Assembly: GCF_043641665.1 (NCBI RefSeq)
Contig: NC_092184.1
Coordinates: forward strand, 20,845,108-20,909,107
Direction of reading: 5' to 3'
From: Enoplosus armatus
Lineage: Eukaryota > Chordata > Actinopteri > Centrarchiformes > Enoplosidae
Length of the DNA: 64,000 bases
Positions 1 through 13,073 of the stretch are shown piece after piece. The notes beneath the pieces are model-generated. The model was not told where the DNA came from and made no database searches. It saw nothing but the letters and a program-made list of their open reading frames with translations. Position numbers and translations under genes: made by a program. The stretch's first letter is position 1. Every line of letters begins with the position of its first letter.

Positions 1-2496
1 ATCACTTTTTCCTCGATAAAATCAAAGCAGTGAGAAGAAAGAGCATAACGACTAATTATAATGTTTTACTGGCGTTGGCACTTCTGGGTCATTATTAAAA
101 AAAAACACAATAATAATTTGGAATAACGGAATACGTCTTTACCGCAAGAGACGTTTGAATCCAGGATCAAACGAGCGTGCTGTCAATCTGCGTGGCTGAT
201 CGGTGAACTCTTGGGTTGAATTATAACACTTCCGTGACTCATGAAACTCTACCCTCTCACGCGCCTTGCCCTCTGGGCTGGCCTCATATCTCTCTCGCGC
301 GCCTTTGTTCACGCAGTCATCTGGCAAAACGCCGATCAAAAGAAAGAAGCAGGCCGAGGTGCAGCCTGAATGATCTTGCCTGGGCCTCGACGCACACCGA
401 GTAAAACGCAATGGACAGATGCGTTGTGAAACATTTTAGCGAACAGCCTAGGGAAATAGGATTCCACCAAGCTTATTTCTAAACATGTCACTGCAAGATC
501 TAGAGTCTCAATACCGTGAAAATAACTAAATAAAACTAAGGAAATGCACCGAGTGGATCTCATTTTCCCCGTACTGTATGTTAAGCTGGTTCTCTTTGTG
601 GAAATCTGGATCATTTGTTTGGAAATATCACCATTTGATATCATGCTCACAAAATGAATTTGAGTATTCTCAAAATTGATGAACGCTAACCAGTTTCTTC
701 CTCCTGCTAAGGTTGAAAAATGACTGACAAACCCGACTCAAACACATGTCTCCAAATAAATACTGCTGTTGTCAGCGTGTGACAGCATTGGTCTAAAGGC
801 CACCAAACGCACTTATTTTGTATTTGCATTATGTGGTGTTCATGTAAGATCTGCTCTGCCACCACATCAGAGCTCTGCCTTACATTCACCTTCACCTGAA
901 GCTTTTGAACACGCTACATCTGAACTTACTCCAGGTATCCTGCCACAAAAACATATGCCAACCACAGCAGCCTGCTGTACTATTTCAGTGATGTCTGTCC
1001 AGTCTAGTGTGCACAAACCACTGCACTGGAGCATAGAAACAGACAACAGTGTGGTTATATTCTTTCCAAATCCTAAAGACAAAAAGGACACGAGAGTCAG
1101 TACAGTGATGTTCTGATGCTCAATAGTTCGGCTTCATTCATTAATTTGACCATAAATTATCTGCTACCAGTAAAAGACAGGACATGCAGGGGCATGTACT
1201 GGTACTGTGCAATGTCCCCCGGGGGATCAATAAAGTATTTCTGATTCTGATTAAAGGGACATTTCTGGTAAACTAAAAAAGGAATACACAGAAGGCATGA
1301 TAAACACATTTTTCAAATTCGCTTTCATAGGAAAAAATGTAACTGGTTGCATTTCTGACCACTCACAGAGGAAAATAGTCAATTTAATCTAATAAAAAAG
1401 CAACATGACCAGTCATTTTTATTAGGTAATATTACAACAAACGATTAGCGACATGTACCTACAGGCCTCCACATACCTTCACTCTACTATCAAGGCAATA
1501 ACTAATTAAATACAATTCTTAAGGCGATGGTTGATTTAAATAAGAAACAAGTGAAAATGTATGCACTTTTATTTGGTACCGGTGAATATGTCTGCAGTGT
1601 ATTATTGAGTTCTGCAGGCCTGTACCACCACAGTCTGAGGCCACGTCCAATCAACTGTTATGCTGGGTGTTCATATGCCAGACAGCAGACATGACGACCG
1701 GAACTACACATATAATCTGTCACCATTATACCTTTTCTTAGTCAATTTGATAGGGGCCTCCCTCCATAATCCCTGCGCTGCACAAGTGGGCACTTGTTGG
1801 GAATGTTGCAGGCGCTGCAGAAAGCACGCATTGTTGTCTCAACACTTGTAATCTCCCCTTGGATCTTTTTTTTCTCTGTTAAATACGTGATTTCATGTCC
1901 TGTGTTGTTTACAATGATTTTGCAGTGGCACCCTGAAGACTCAGCCCTTGCAAAGGCCATTTGTAGGCCTATACATTGTGTAATATATCATTATTTGAAT
2001 TCATTCTGTTTGGAGGACTGCTGTGGATAACCCTGTTCCCTCACATAAGTTAAAAAAAAAATCATAGTCATAATTCTGCTGAAAACAGGTTTTTAATTTC
2101 AAAAGACAGAGTTGCAGAATAACATTAGAACAGGTTAATGTTTATTTTACACTACGGCCCACTAATAACAATATCAAGCATTCACTGGTAAAATGTATTG
2201 CCCACCACATTAATGTTGCACTCAATTAACTAAAAAGTAAGAACTACTTGAACATATGAATATGAAGCATTTTGCACTATTATACAAGTAGAGCCTGTTG
2301 GTCTCATCCCATGTGCTGCCTCCCTCTGCTGTAATAGAAACATCTGACAGGCGGCGAAACCTGCAGGACCTGTCTCAACACAAACCATCCCTTAGTAAAG
2401 AAAAGACACCCATGATTAAAACCATTGTGAAAACAGAAAGCAATTGAAAGTAGGAGAAGAATTTTCCACCAAAACCATCATAATCTGCAGCGAGCC
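1..2496. other. gene-poor left flank
   Basis: No exon of a recognisable gene was found on either strand. The stretch is AT-rich with scattered short open frames. A minus-strand open frame of 90 codons at 139-411 is CpG-rich and lacks any family signature that I know; I leave it uncalled. The only recognisable element is the retroposon-like tail at about 1214-1252. Confidence 0.5.
1214..1252 (+). repeat. 3' tail of a retroposon-like repeat
   Basis: The run CCCCGGGGGATCAATAAAGT is followed by a short TTTCTGATTCTGATT repeat. This ending is very common in teleost genomes, at the 3' end of LINE- or SINE-type elements whose tails are short tandem repeats. The body of the element (about 1130-1213) is not recognisable, so it is probably a 5'-truncated copy. 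The family name cannot be set without a repeat library. Confidence 0.5.
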
Positions 2497-3434
2497 TCAT
2501 GTGCCCCTCAGCTGTGGCAGTGCAGCATAAAGTTTTCCTCCTGGACACTCTGTGCTTCCCAGATCTCTGTGCCCAAACAGGACAAACTCTGGCTGTAAAA
2601 AGCCCTGAGAAACTCCAGAGCACAGCAGCTGTCTGACTGAGGATATTGCCCCTGTGCTTGGTGTGTCATCTGAAAGCAAAAGCAGTGGCATTATCATTAT
2701 ATGCACTGAGCATATTAAGCACAGAAAATATTATCTAGCTTTCATAAAACAATCCTGAAGGCTTATGGAAACTATTTGCTACTCTTTCCTGTTCTTATTG
2801 TCATCACAATGGAAAAAGTAAGTGAAGTAAAGCGAACTTACAATTGAAATTGCCCATGAAGGCAATCCCTAGTGAGTCATCATTGTTGCCTTTGGCATGT
2901 GCTCCGATCACACCCCAGCCACGGCCCTCATACACTGTACCATCTCCTCCGATGAGAAAACTGAAACATACAGGAAGCGTGGCTGAGGATCCTATAGCAT
3001 TGCAAACTAACAGAAACTCATTAGGAGGACTACAAAACTAATTGTACACATTGCACATACAATACTAGCCTATATAAACATCACTCAGAAATGACATTAG
3101 CCTGGACTGTTTCAGCTACTCACTTATAGCCAATGTCATCGAAGCGTCTTTCTGTCATATGCACTCTCTGAATGCTGATAAGGCTTTCTGTGCACTCTTT
3201 CGGGCCTTTGCAGCTTGGGAGGGCAGTGTGGTGTATGACGACTCTCTGGGCAGGGCCTTTCAAAGTCTCCTTTTGTCGAGGGGTGGCTGCTCCCCACTGC
3301 AACCTTGAAACAATGTTCACTGAAAGGCAGTTCGAAAGCATAAACATAAAAACGTTGGCTAACTGAAAATGTAATTTCAGATTTCTGAGTGTAATATCTG
3401 TAGTGTAAGGCTGTGTTTTACCTTTTTGATCCAT
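2497..3434 (-). CDS. short peptidoglycan-recognition protein (PGLYRP family, probably cytosolic amidase)
   Basis: Four exons on the minus strand: 3422-3434, 3124-3319, 2842-2960 and 2497-2669. Together they give 501 bp, 166 aa, with matching phases at all three introns. PGRP domains bind bacterial peptidoglycan; the amidase members cut between N-acetylmuramic acid and L-alanine. Visible family motifs are [10 protein letters not shown] near the N terminus, [49 protein letters not shown] and [17 protein letters not shown]. The zinc ligands and catalytic Tyr of active amidases (His in VVIHH, Tyr in DIGYN, His in FGHRD, Cys in TECPG) are all kept, unlike mammalian PGLYRP1 where the Cys is replaced. 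The start chosen is the ATG of a 13 bp exon (MDQK), which leaves no signal peptide, as in fish PGRP-SC/pglyrp5-like proteins. It lies 775 bp downstream of polr2i on the same strand. The tiny first exon is the least certain part. Confidence 0.88.
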
Positions 3435-4208
3435 ACCTGCGTACACAGGTGCCTTTGGTTTTGATGACTGACCGTCGGCAGACAGTGCAGCTGCCTTATC
3501 AAGGAGCCTGTTTCAGGAGGCGTGGTCATGGGAAGTACGGCTTCCTTGTGGATATTTGTTTTAATGAGTACACAAGTTTGTTCCCACTGGTCATGCTGGC
3601 TGAGTAATAATCTACAGTTGCCCAACAAGGTTGTTTGGAATATACACGTTTCAAAAAGAAGGAAGTTGAATCGATATGGCCAATATTCCACAGTGACAGA
3701 AAAACTGTGGGACTTTTTTTTCTCCACAGATGGCATGACTGCTTCAAAATGATGCTAAGAGTCATGGGAGAGGATATCAGTAGTATCTGTTTTGCAATAT
3801 CAAGTAGCGTGTGTGCTTTCATCTTAGGAGGTGACAGTAAGTGGTATAACCCTGATGTGAATGGAACTGGTTTGTCTACTAACGTGAATAATTACAGCAT
3901 TTCTTACATGTTCTCTTGCTTCTTTAAATAATCAGAGACATTTGAAACAACTGATTCTTTTAATCTTGCAAAAAACATTTGAAAATGACAACTGATAAAA
4001 AACTATTAATACATTATATTCACAAGATAGTGTCTGACAACTGCAAGTCATCATACAGAAAGGTCAACAAACATCAGCAGTGCTGCTGTTTGACAACAAA
4101 CTGCACACGAAGAATAAAAAACTCTATTTGAGCTGCAGATACAAATATTCTTTTTGTGAACAGCAATACTGTAGATGCAAATGTTAGACCTCTTCATTAT
4201 CACCAGCT

Positions 4209-7373
<3,165 letters not shown>

Positions 7374-7478
7374 TGTGAAAACTAATGGTTGAAGCGAAAC
7401 CTGACAAATAATGAACGTGACGCTCCGGCACTTCTTCTACCGCCGCTATCGCTTCCACTCGTTTGAAAACAGACCATC

Positions 7479-7488
7479 TGCGCATGCG
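7479..7488. promoter_or_regulatory. NRF-1-like palindromic site in the polr2i promoter
   Basis: TGCGCATGCG, a near-perfect NRF-1 recognition palindrome, lies about 105 bp upstream of the polr2i start codon in a locally CpG-rich stretch (about 7420-7490). NRF-1 sites near start sites are typical of TATA-less housekeeping promoters. The site is seen in the sequence; its use is inferred. Confidence 0.5.
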
Positions 7489-7643
7489 TGTACTGATAGA
7501 ATATGTGACTACTTCTGAGACAGCGCCTCCAGGTGTGGGAAGACAGGAAACACTTTATTTCTATTTGCATTAAAGCCATACAGTATCATATTATTCTATT
7601 TATGCAAAAGCGCAGTATAACATGTGTTGTTGCAAATATCACC

Positions 7644-7644
<1 letters not shown>

Positions 7645-7674
<30 letters not shown>
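7645..7674. repeat. (AAT)n microsatellite
   Basis: About ten tandem AAT units lie immediately downstream of the C1q-domain stop codon (7759-7761, minus strand), in its putative 3' UTR and between it and the polr2i promoter. Confidence 0.95.
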
Positions 7675-7676
<2 letters not shown>

Positions 7677-7758
7677 TGATACACTGAGGAGGTACTGGCA
7701 CATTGTTGAAAAAGAAAAGCCCAGCCAAAACTTTATTGACTTTTTGACACAAATGTCA

Positions 7759-8153
7759 TTAACCCAAACGAAACCCAGCAAAGACAGTGTCATTATCTTC
7801 AGTTGCAAATATGTCGTTTCTGCCAGGCCCCCAGGTATTCACCCAGACATTGTCTTTTTTAGACAGCTTGATCACACTGCTGATGCTGGCCACCTGGCTG
7901 CATTTATCAGGCAGAGAGGTGTGATACAGAGACACTACTTTCTCTCCATTTTTGAATATAGCACACTGTCCACGCCCATACACAGACGCATGCACAGTGA
8001 AGTGATAGAAGCCATCCATGGGGCAGGTGAAGACGCCTGCGTCAGGACTGTAGCCTTCTCCCTCATTCACCAGCACGGTGGCAAACTTCAGGACTCCAGA
8101 GTGACAGGGGTAGCTGTCTTCTATATTCAGCTTGGCTGTGAAGGCTACAGTAC
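7759..8153 (-). CDS. C1q-domain protein, terminal exon (5' exons not found)
   Basis: A single minus-strand exon holds a complete globular C1q domain of about 130 residues and a stop at 7759-7761. Diagnostic blocks are TVAFTAKLN, VLVNEGEGYSPDAGVFTCP, DGFYHFTVHASVYGRG, CAIFKNGEKVVSLY and a C-terminal DNDTVFAGFRLG. gC1q domains form secreted or surface trimers that bind ligands in innate immunity, adhesion and metabolism; fish genomes carry large lineage-specific sets. The exon starts after an AG acceptor at 8154-8155 in phase 1, so at least one upstream exon with a signal peptide must exist. I found no convincing one before about 9.3 kb. No collagen-like Gly-X-Y stretch is visible. The frame continues to an upstream Met (MLALIIMM), but this does not look like a good signal peptide. 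It could be a partial gene or a decayed copy; the domain itself has no break. Confidence 0.85.
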
Positions 8154-9368
8154 CTGGAGTGGGCGACATCATGATAATTAGAGCAAGCACTTTACAATTT
8201 TGTACAGCTAAACCTATTCTGTGTCTGTCACAACAAGCAACAAAACCCTAGAACTGTGCATTCATGATTAAACTCGATCCTCAATACTTTGTGAGGTGAA
8301 ATGTTATTTACAGCCAAGACAAAATCAGTTAGGGGCTGTATGAAAATGAATGGGGTGGTGGAGATTATGTTTCCCTCTCCAGTATTAGTATTAATAATAG
8401 TTTTGATAATATTTTTGGACCCCTTGACTCAGAGAAAAAAAATCACACCTAATGTAACGAATTGATTAGTGAAATTAATCTTGCTATTAACAACTAATAG
8501 TGGGACTTGCTGTAGTGGTAATAAATATAAATTAATAAATAATTAGACAATCCTCCCTTCAGAAAAAAGTAAAATACATAACCCTCCCCGTTTACTTAAC
8601 CCACCTCCTGTCTAATAATTTTCAGACAGTCCCTTACCATACCTTACAGTCATATAAAAATGTGTATAGAAAAAAATTATGTTAAAAAATATAGCTCATC
8701 CAGTTGTGTAATAATGCCACATAAGTGTCAAAGCACCCAGCATGGGGTGGCACTGCCCTGGGACCTGTTGACTATTTTCATAATAGACAGTTTGTCTGAC
8801 TCTCTCCAAGTTAAACAGTGGGTCTATGAAATGTTGGCAGACATTGATGTCATGGAGGGACACGATGATGTTTAAAATGCTGTTTGTTTGTTTGTTTGTT
8901 TTTACCGGATGGAGGAACGCTATCTCCGCGGCCTGGGACATAATCCATGGCCGAAACTTCTGATGATGCCGCGGTGTGTTTGCCTGTTAATCACAATAAT
9001 TATATTAGTGCAGTATCGTGCTCTGCACTAAGCTCTTGGTGGTTCGGGAAATTAGTCAACAACATGGGGTTAGGGTTAGGAAATAGGGTTAGTGAAATAC
9101 TATTGCTCAATATTACTCCTCACGTGCACGTGTGAGTGAGTGTGTGTGTGATCCTGAAGGAGGGAAAACAAAGAATTCAACGTTAAGCTGTACTATCTCA
9201 GTAACTAACCTAAACATCACAGATGGGCTTACGGATCTCCACTATTACAGGAAACGAACAGTGCTAAACCGGAACAACAGACTGTCGACTGCAGCAGGAA
9301 GGCAACTCACTACACCTACGAGACAGAGACGGATAAAGACGACCACTCGATACAGACACGCTGATAAA
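8154..9368. other. no recognised gene; low-complexity tracts
   Basis: Expected location of the 5' exons of the C1q-domain gene, but no exon with a signal peptide and a phase-1 donor was found on the minus strand. It holds a (TTTG)n run at about 8881-8902 and three scattered TTAGGG-like units at 9066-9094. A plus-strand open frame from the ATG at 8947 has no recognisable content. Confidence 0.4.
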
Positions 9369-9524
9369 TTGTTACATAAACAGCTGGTAAACTTAAAAAT
9401 GACTGTATAAATAGCTGACAGTACTTTCACATCTGTAAATAGTAGTTACTTGTGGTCATGGACGCGCACAAACTGAGGGACTCTGGACGAAATGTACAGC
9501 TTTTAGAAAACGAAACTGAACTGA
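9369..9524 (+). repeat. inverted repeat, left arm: TATA promoter plus start of an open frame
   Basis: This 156 bp segment recurs in inverted orientation at 11813-11968 with about four mismatches. It holds a TATA-like TGTATAAATAGC (about 9403-9414) and, some 50 bp further on, an ATG at 9458 that opens a frame beginning MDAHKLRDSGRNVQLLENE. The identity stops abruptly at both ends. In this arm the frame ends soon after the repeat. It looks like a duplicated promoter and first-exon fragment rather than a transposon end. Confidence 0.85.
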
Positions 9525-11812
9525 AGGGCCGTTGCCTTGCAATGGGTTAAACCGTCCTGTCTGTGGTTCCTCACAATACTTGAGCCTTTTGAACAATATC
9601 AGTCTGCAAGCCACTATTTGCCACTGTTTCTGTGGACTTGTAAGATAAAACTGAATGGTAGTTACATGGTGACACGTGGTAGATGCAGTTTGCCACATAA
9701 ATCACTTAGTAGTAAAAAAACAAAAAAAATCAAATGTATAATACATTTTCCTCTCTCCATCTGAATTTCACTACATTTCTTTGAACAACACGCGCATACT
9801 AACACTCTCAAACTGTATAAGAATGTTTTTTTGTGGGGGATGAATTAAACAAATGTAACTTGGGAGCAAATAGCCTCTTACCTGTTGCTGCCTTGCAGGA
9901 GAATGCTGCTAATGTCGTAAAGACACGCAGAGACACAGGCTGAAGTCGTCCATCTGGTTTGCAGCTCAAACCTGTTCATTCATCTTGAAAGCTTTTTTCT
10001 TCAAAGCATTTGAATTACAAGGGAGATTTTACTTTACAGAAGAATAAATGTTGTGTTAAATGTTAAAGTAAATGTTTTAAATGAAGCATCATTCCTGGCT
10101 AAATTGCAAACATGCATAGTAGGACAATACATACTGATTCCTGCAATGACAGCAGGACAATACAGTAGAAGGAAAACAACTTATTTATGTAATGACTGGA
10201 TTCAGTGTATTTGTTATATACAAACAACATTTAGGCATTTCACTATACTATATGATACAATACTATACTATACTATCCTACAGCAAAAGAGCCTTGTCAC
10301 TGGTCCAGATTCTCGAAATTCTTGTCAATCGGCTGCTTGTAGAAGCAGAGGTGTTGGGTAATTGCAGAACTGGATGAGTCAGATAGTAAAAATAAGCACT
10401 TTATGAACATCACATTCAACAGCATGCTGAGGGCAATTTGGGTGATCTGCCTGGTGGTGCTAACCTTTCTTGTATGAAATTGGGCTCACTGATATTCTGT
10501 CAATAGAGACAAAGAAGAATTTTCACCAATAACAAAAGAGTTTGACTTCTGGATGGAAAGAAACATAATTTAGTTTCACAGCTGACTATAATTCAAAGGT
10601 CTGTTTTACTCCTGTTGCTAATGAAACACACATTTGACAGCATCAGATGAAAGAAAAGATAGTCCTTAGTCCTTGTCAAGTGTTAGGGTTACGAAATATT
10701 TATGTAATGGGTTTGACCTCGAGGCATTTTAGCATTGATGAAGGAAGGAAGTGCCATTGGTACATAGATTGTCTCACAGACCACAGAATGACAGCGTAGG
10801 CGTGGCCCAACAACATGCTGCTCAAAGTGACAAAAGATAGATAGAAGATAATGTATGTTAGAAATACTGTCCAGTGATGAATCCATTTTTTTTGTGCAGT
10901 ACTTATAGTTAATCCAGACTCACAGCTATTTGCACAGACAGACAGGTGATTAAGTGTAAAGATTCTTCAAATTGTTGTTAAGTCAGTAATAACAGAGTCT
11001 TGTCTGCACTAATTACAGACTTACTTACAGACAAAGGTGGACTACTGATGGTATTCAGAGTATTAAATTCCACATAGCTGAATTATTCATGATCTTGGCA
11101 TTTACTGTGTTGTTCGTTTGAGACACATCTAGATATGCTGTTATTGAACATGATTTAAATAAATATTTAAATCGATTGTGAGCACATTTGTGACAATGAA
11201 TATTAATTATAATTATTTTTGAGATTGTGATAACATTTCTCTTTTATAGGTTGCATTAATCATTATCGTCGATATCTGTTTTTTGATGCGTTTTTATTTT
11301 TGTGGCAGTGGCAGGATAAGAGAGAATTAGCGAGCAAAGCCAAGCCAGAAGGGAGATTAAGGGCAGAATTGAGAAATAAACACAGCCACGTCCTCACAAA
11401 CTTGTAATCAGTTGTAGTGTCTCTGCCTCTGGCTTTTACATGTTCTGCTCAGCAGAAGTTAGACTTAAAGAAAGTTGTAGTGTCTCCGCCTCTGGCGTTT
11501 ACACGTTGTCCCAGCTCCATTTCAGAAAAACAAATGTTTCAGAATGTTCTTTGCAAGTAAGCTGGCGTGAAATTAGAGTTCACTGGTGCTCAAGTTTGGT
11601 GAAAAATGCCTGAAGTGATGTTTGACAGGTTATGTATTGTATTTATGTTCTTTTTTGCTAAGCAAACATACATGATTAGAAGACAATTCAGATATATGGT
11701 GACAATAATTGCATGAAATGTGTATTAGTTAACATTAACATTTGGTCTGTGCAGGAGGCTTCCATGAATAATTTGTAGAGAACAGCACTGATGTACATCC
11801 ACCTCCATGTTA
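9525..11812. other. spacer between the inverted repeat arms; no gene recognised
   Basis: AT-rich sequence of 2.3 kb. It holds the orphan exon-like segment and a short direct repeat of a GTAGTGTCTCTGCCTCTGGC-type unit near 11412-11445 and 11474-11507. No transposase-like frame is visible, which argues against the pair being terminal repeats of an autonomous element. Confidence 0.5.
9883..9986 (-). other. orphan exon-like segment
   Basis: On the minus strand an ATG opens a frame of about 33 residues (MNRFELQTRWTTSACVSACL and on) ending at a consensus donor GTAAGA. No family is recognised and its phase does not fit the acceptor of the C1q exon downstream. It may be a first exon of an unknown gene or chance. 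Confidence 0.2.
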
Positions 11813-11968
11813 TCAGTTCAGTTTCGTTTTCTAACAGCGGTACATTTCGTCCAGAGTCCCTCAGTTTGTGCGCGTCCATGACCACAGGTAACTACTATTT
11901 AAAGATGTGAAAGTACTGTCAGCTATTTATACAGTCATTTTTAAGTTTACCAGCTGTTTATGTAACAA
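11813..11968 (-). repeat. inverted repeat, right arm: TATA promoter plus start of an open frame
   Basis: Reverse-complement partner of 9369-9524. Read on the minus strand it again gives the TATA-like motif and an ATG at 11879 (preceded in frame by another ATG at 11885) starting MDAHKLRDSGRNVPLLENE. Here the frame stays open to 11688, adding a short hydrophobic, Trp/Tyr-rich run (ITWRWMYISAVLYKLFM). It could be the 5' end of a minus-strand gene, possibly a type II membrane protein, but no downstream exons were found. Confidence 0.8.
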
Positions 11969-12242
11969 AGGGCAGGTGTAAGATGTCGGGGCTGTAGGCT
12001 GTGCTCATTGACCAGCACATCCACACAAAGTTTTGAACTGTAAAAATGAGGAATCATTTTGAAAGAGCTCTCAGAATTTCCTTCACCAATGGTTCTGAGG
12101 AAGCAGGACGTCCTTCTTGTTACACTAGTTCCTTCACTACCTTGTTCCACATATAGCCTACTGACTTAGCCTACAGAGGGGATTACACACTGCTGTTAGC
12201 AGCGCTCTGTCTGTTTAGCAATAGTTGGAGCCTGTTATATAT

Positions 12243-12286
12243 ATATCTATCTATCCCCTCCCCTCCCCTCCCCTCCCCACCCCTGA
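12243..12286. repeat. simple repeats (AT)n / (CCCCT)n
   Basis: An ATATAT/CTAT run is followed by four to five CCCCT units just upstream of the putative LBH-gene promoter region. Confidence 0.9.
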
Positions 12287-12589
12287 GCCCTTGATCCCTG
12301 GGCTAATTCCATGAATCGTCCAAATCTAAATCCACTGATGGAGCAACGGCACACACAGGGAGAGAGAGAGAGGACAGACAGATAGGATGGGGAAGATAGA
12401 ACTCCTATCAGCTCCTACCAAATGTGCAAAACTTCTCCTTGTCCATTTTGTGAGCAGTTATGCTCCTCCTGTGTCACTTTAGCTTCCCTCTACAGTGGGG
12501 CCATGTGCCATCCGTGTGCCCTTTATGTTGTTTCTTTACAGATGCACCAGCGACCCAGTGTGCCAACTCATCACAGGGGACTGTCAAGC

Positions 12590-13073
12590 CTGGCTGACGT
12601 CACCCATCCAGCCTCTGTAATCGAAAGAGACGCTAATCCTGCTCCTCTCCAAAGCCTGGCAGTGGGGTGGGGTGGGACAGGGAGGGATATTGATAGAGAC
12701 ACGAGGAAGGAAGTTGGATACGGGAGACGAGGGAGCGCATGTAGGCTTTGGGCTAGCAGACAGACTCAGCACGGACCTGGACAAGTGAGACAGGTGCTGT
12801 CCTAAGTGACAAAGGATACCAGGCACACGTCCACCTCCTGATCCTCTGCTAAACTCCTGGGGCACCGGAGGGTTTGGGACCCCCCCATCCAGGCTTCGCC
12901 CTGGAGGCCAAAAGCCTCGCTGAGGGCTCTGTGGAGGGGGAATGCTGTGGGAGCTGCTCACCTCCTCCTGCACCCCCTCTCGTGTCACCCGTGCTCACTG
13001 TGGAGGAGCCGGGCTTCACCACTGTGGAGCTGTGCCATGATGGAGAAGACATCTGCTTGACTGCGAGTGAGGG
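12590..13073 (+). other. putative 5' exon and promoter region of the LBH-domain gene
   Basis: GC-richer than its surroundings. It ends at a consensus donor (GTAAGA at 13074) whose phase is compatible with the acceptor at 17390. The frame that joins to the LBH coding frame is open from 12853 but contains no ATG, so it is best read as 5' UTR or as an exon whose start lies elsewhere. The true start of transcription is not visible. Confidence 0.4.

Noticed and set aside
139..411. 90-codon minus-strand frame near the left edge, protein-like in places
   Set aside because: No homologous family recognised, no clear splice partner; kept only as a remark in the left-flank entry.
7624..8181. 185-codon plus-strand open frame
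   Set aside because: It is the antisense of the C1q-domain exon and starts in the (AAT)n tract, reading as poly-Asn; no independent features.
9066..9094. Interstitial telomere-like TTAGGG units
   Set aside because: Only three imperfectly spaced units; too few to call an interstitial telomeric array.
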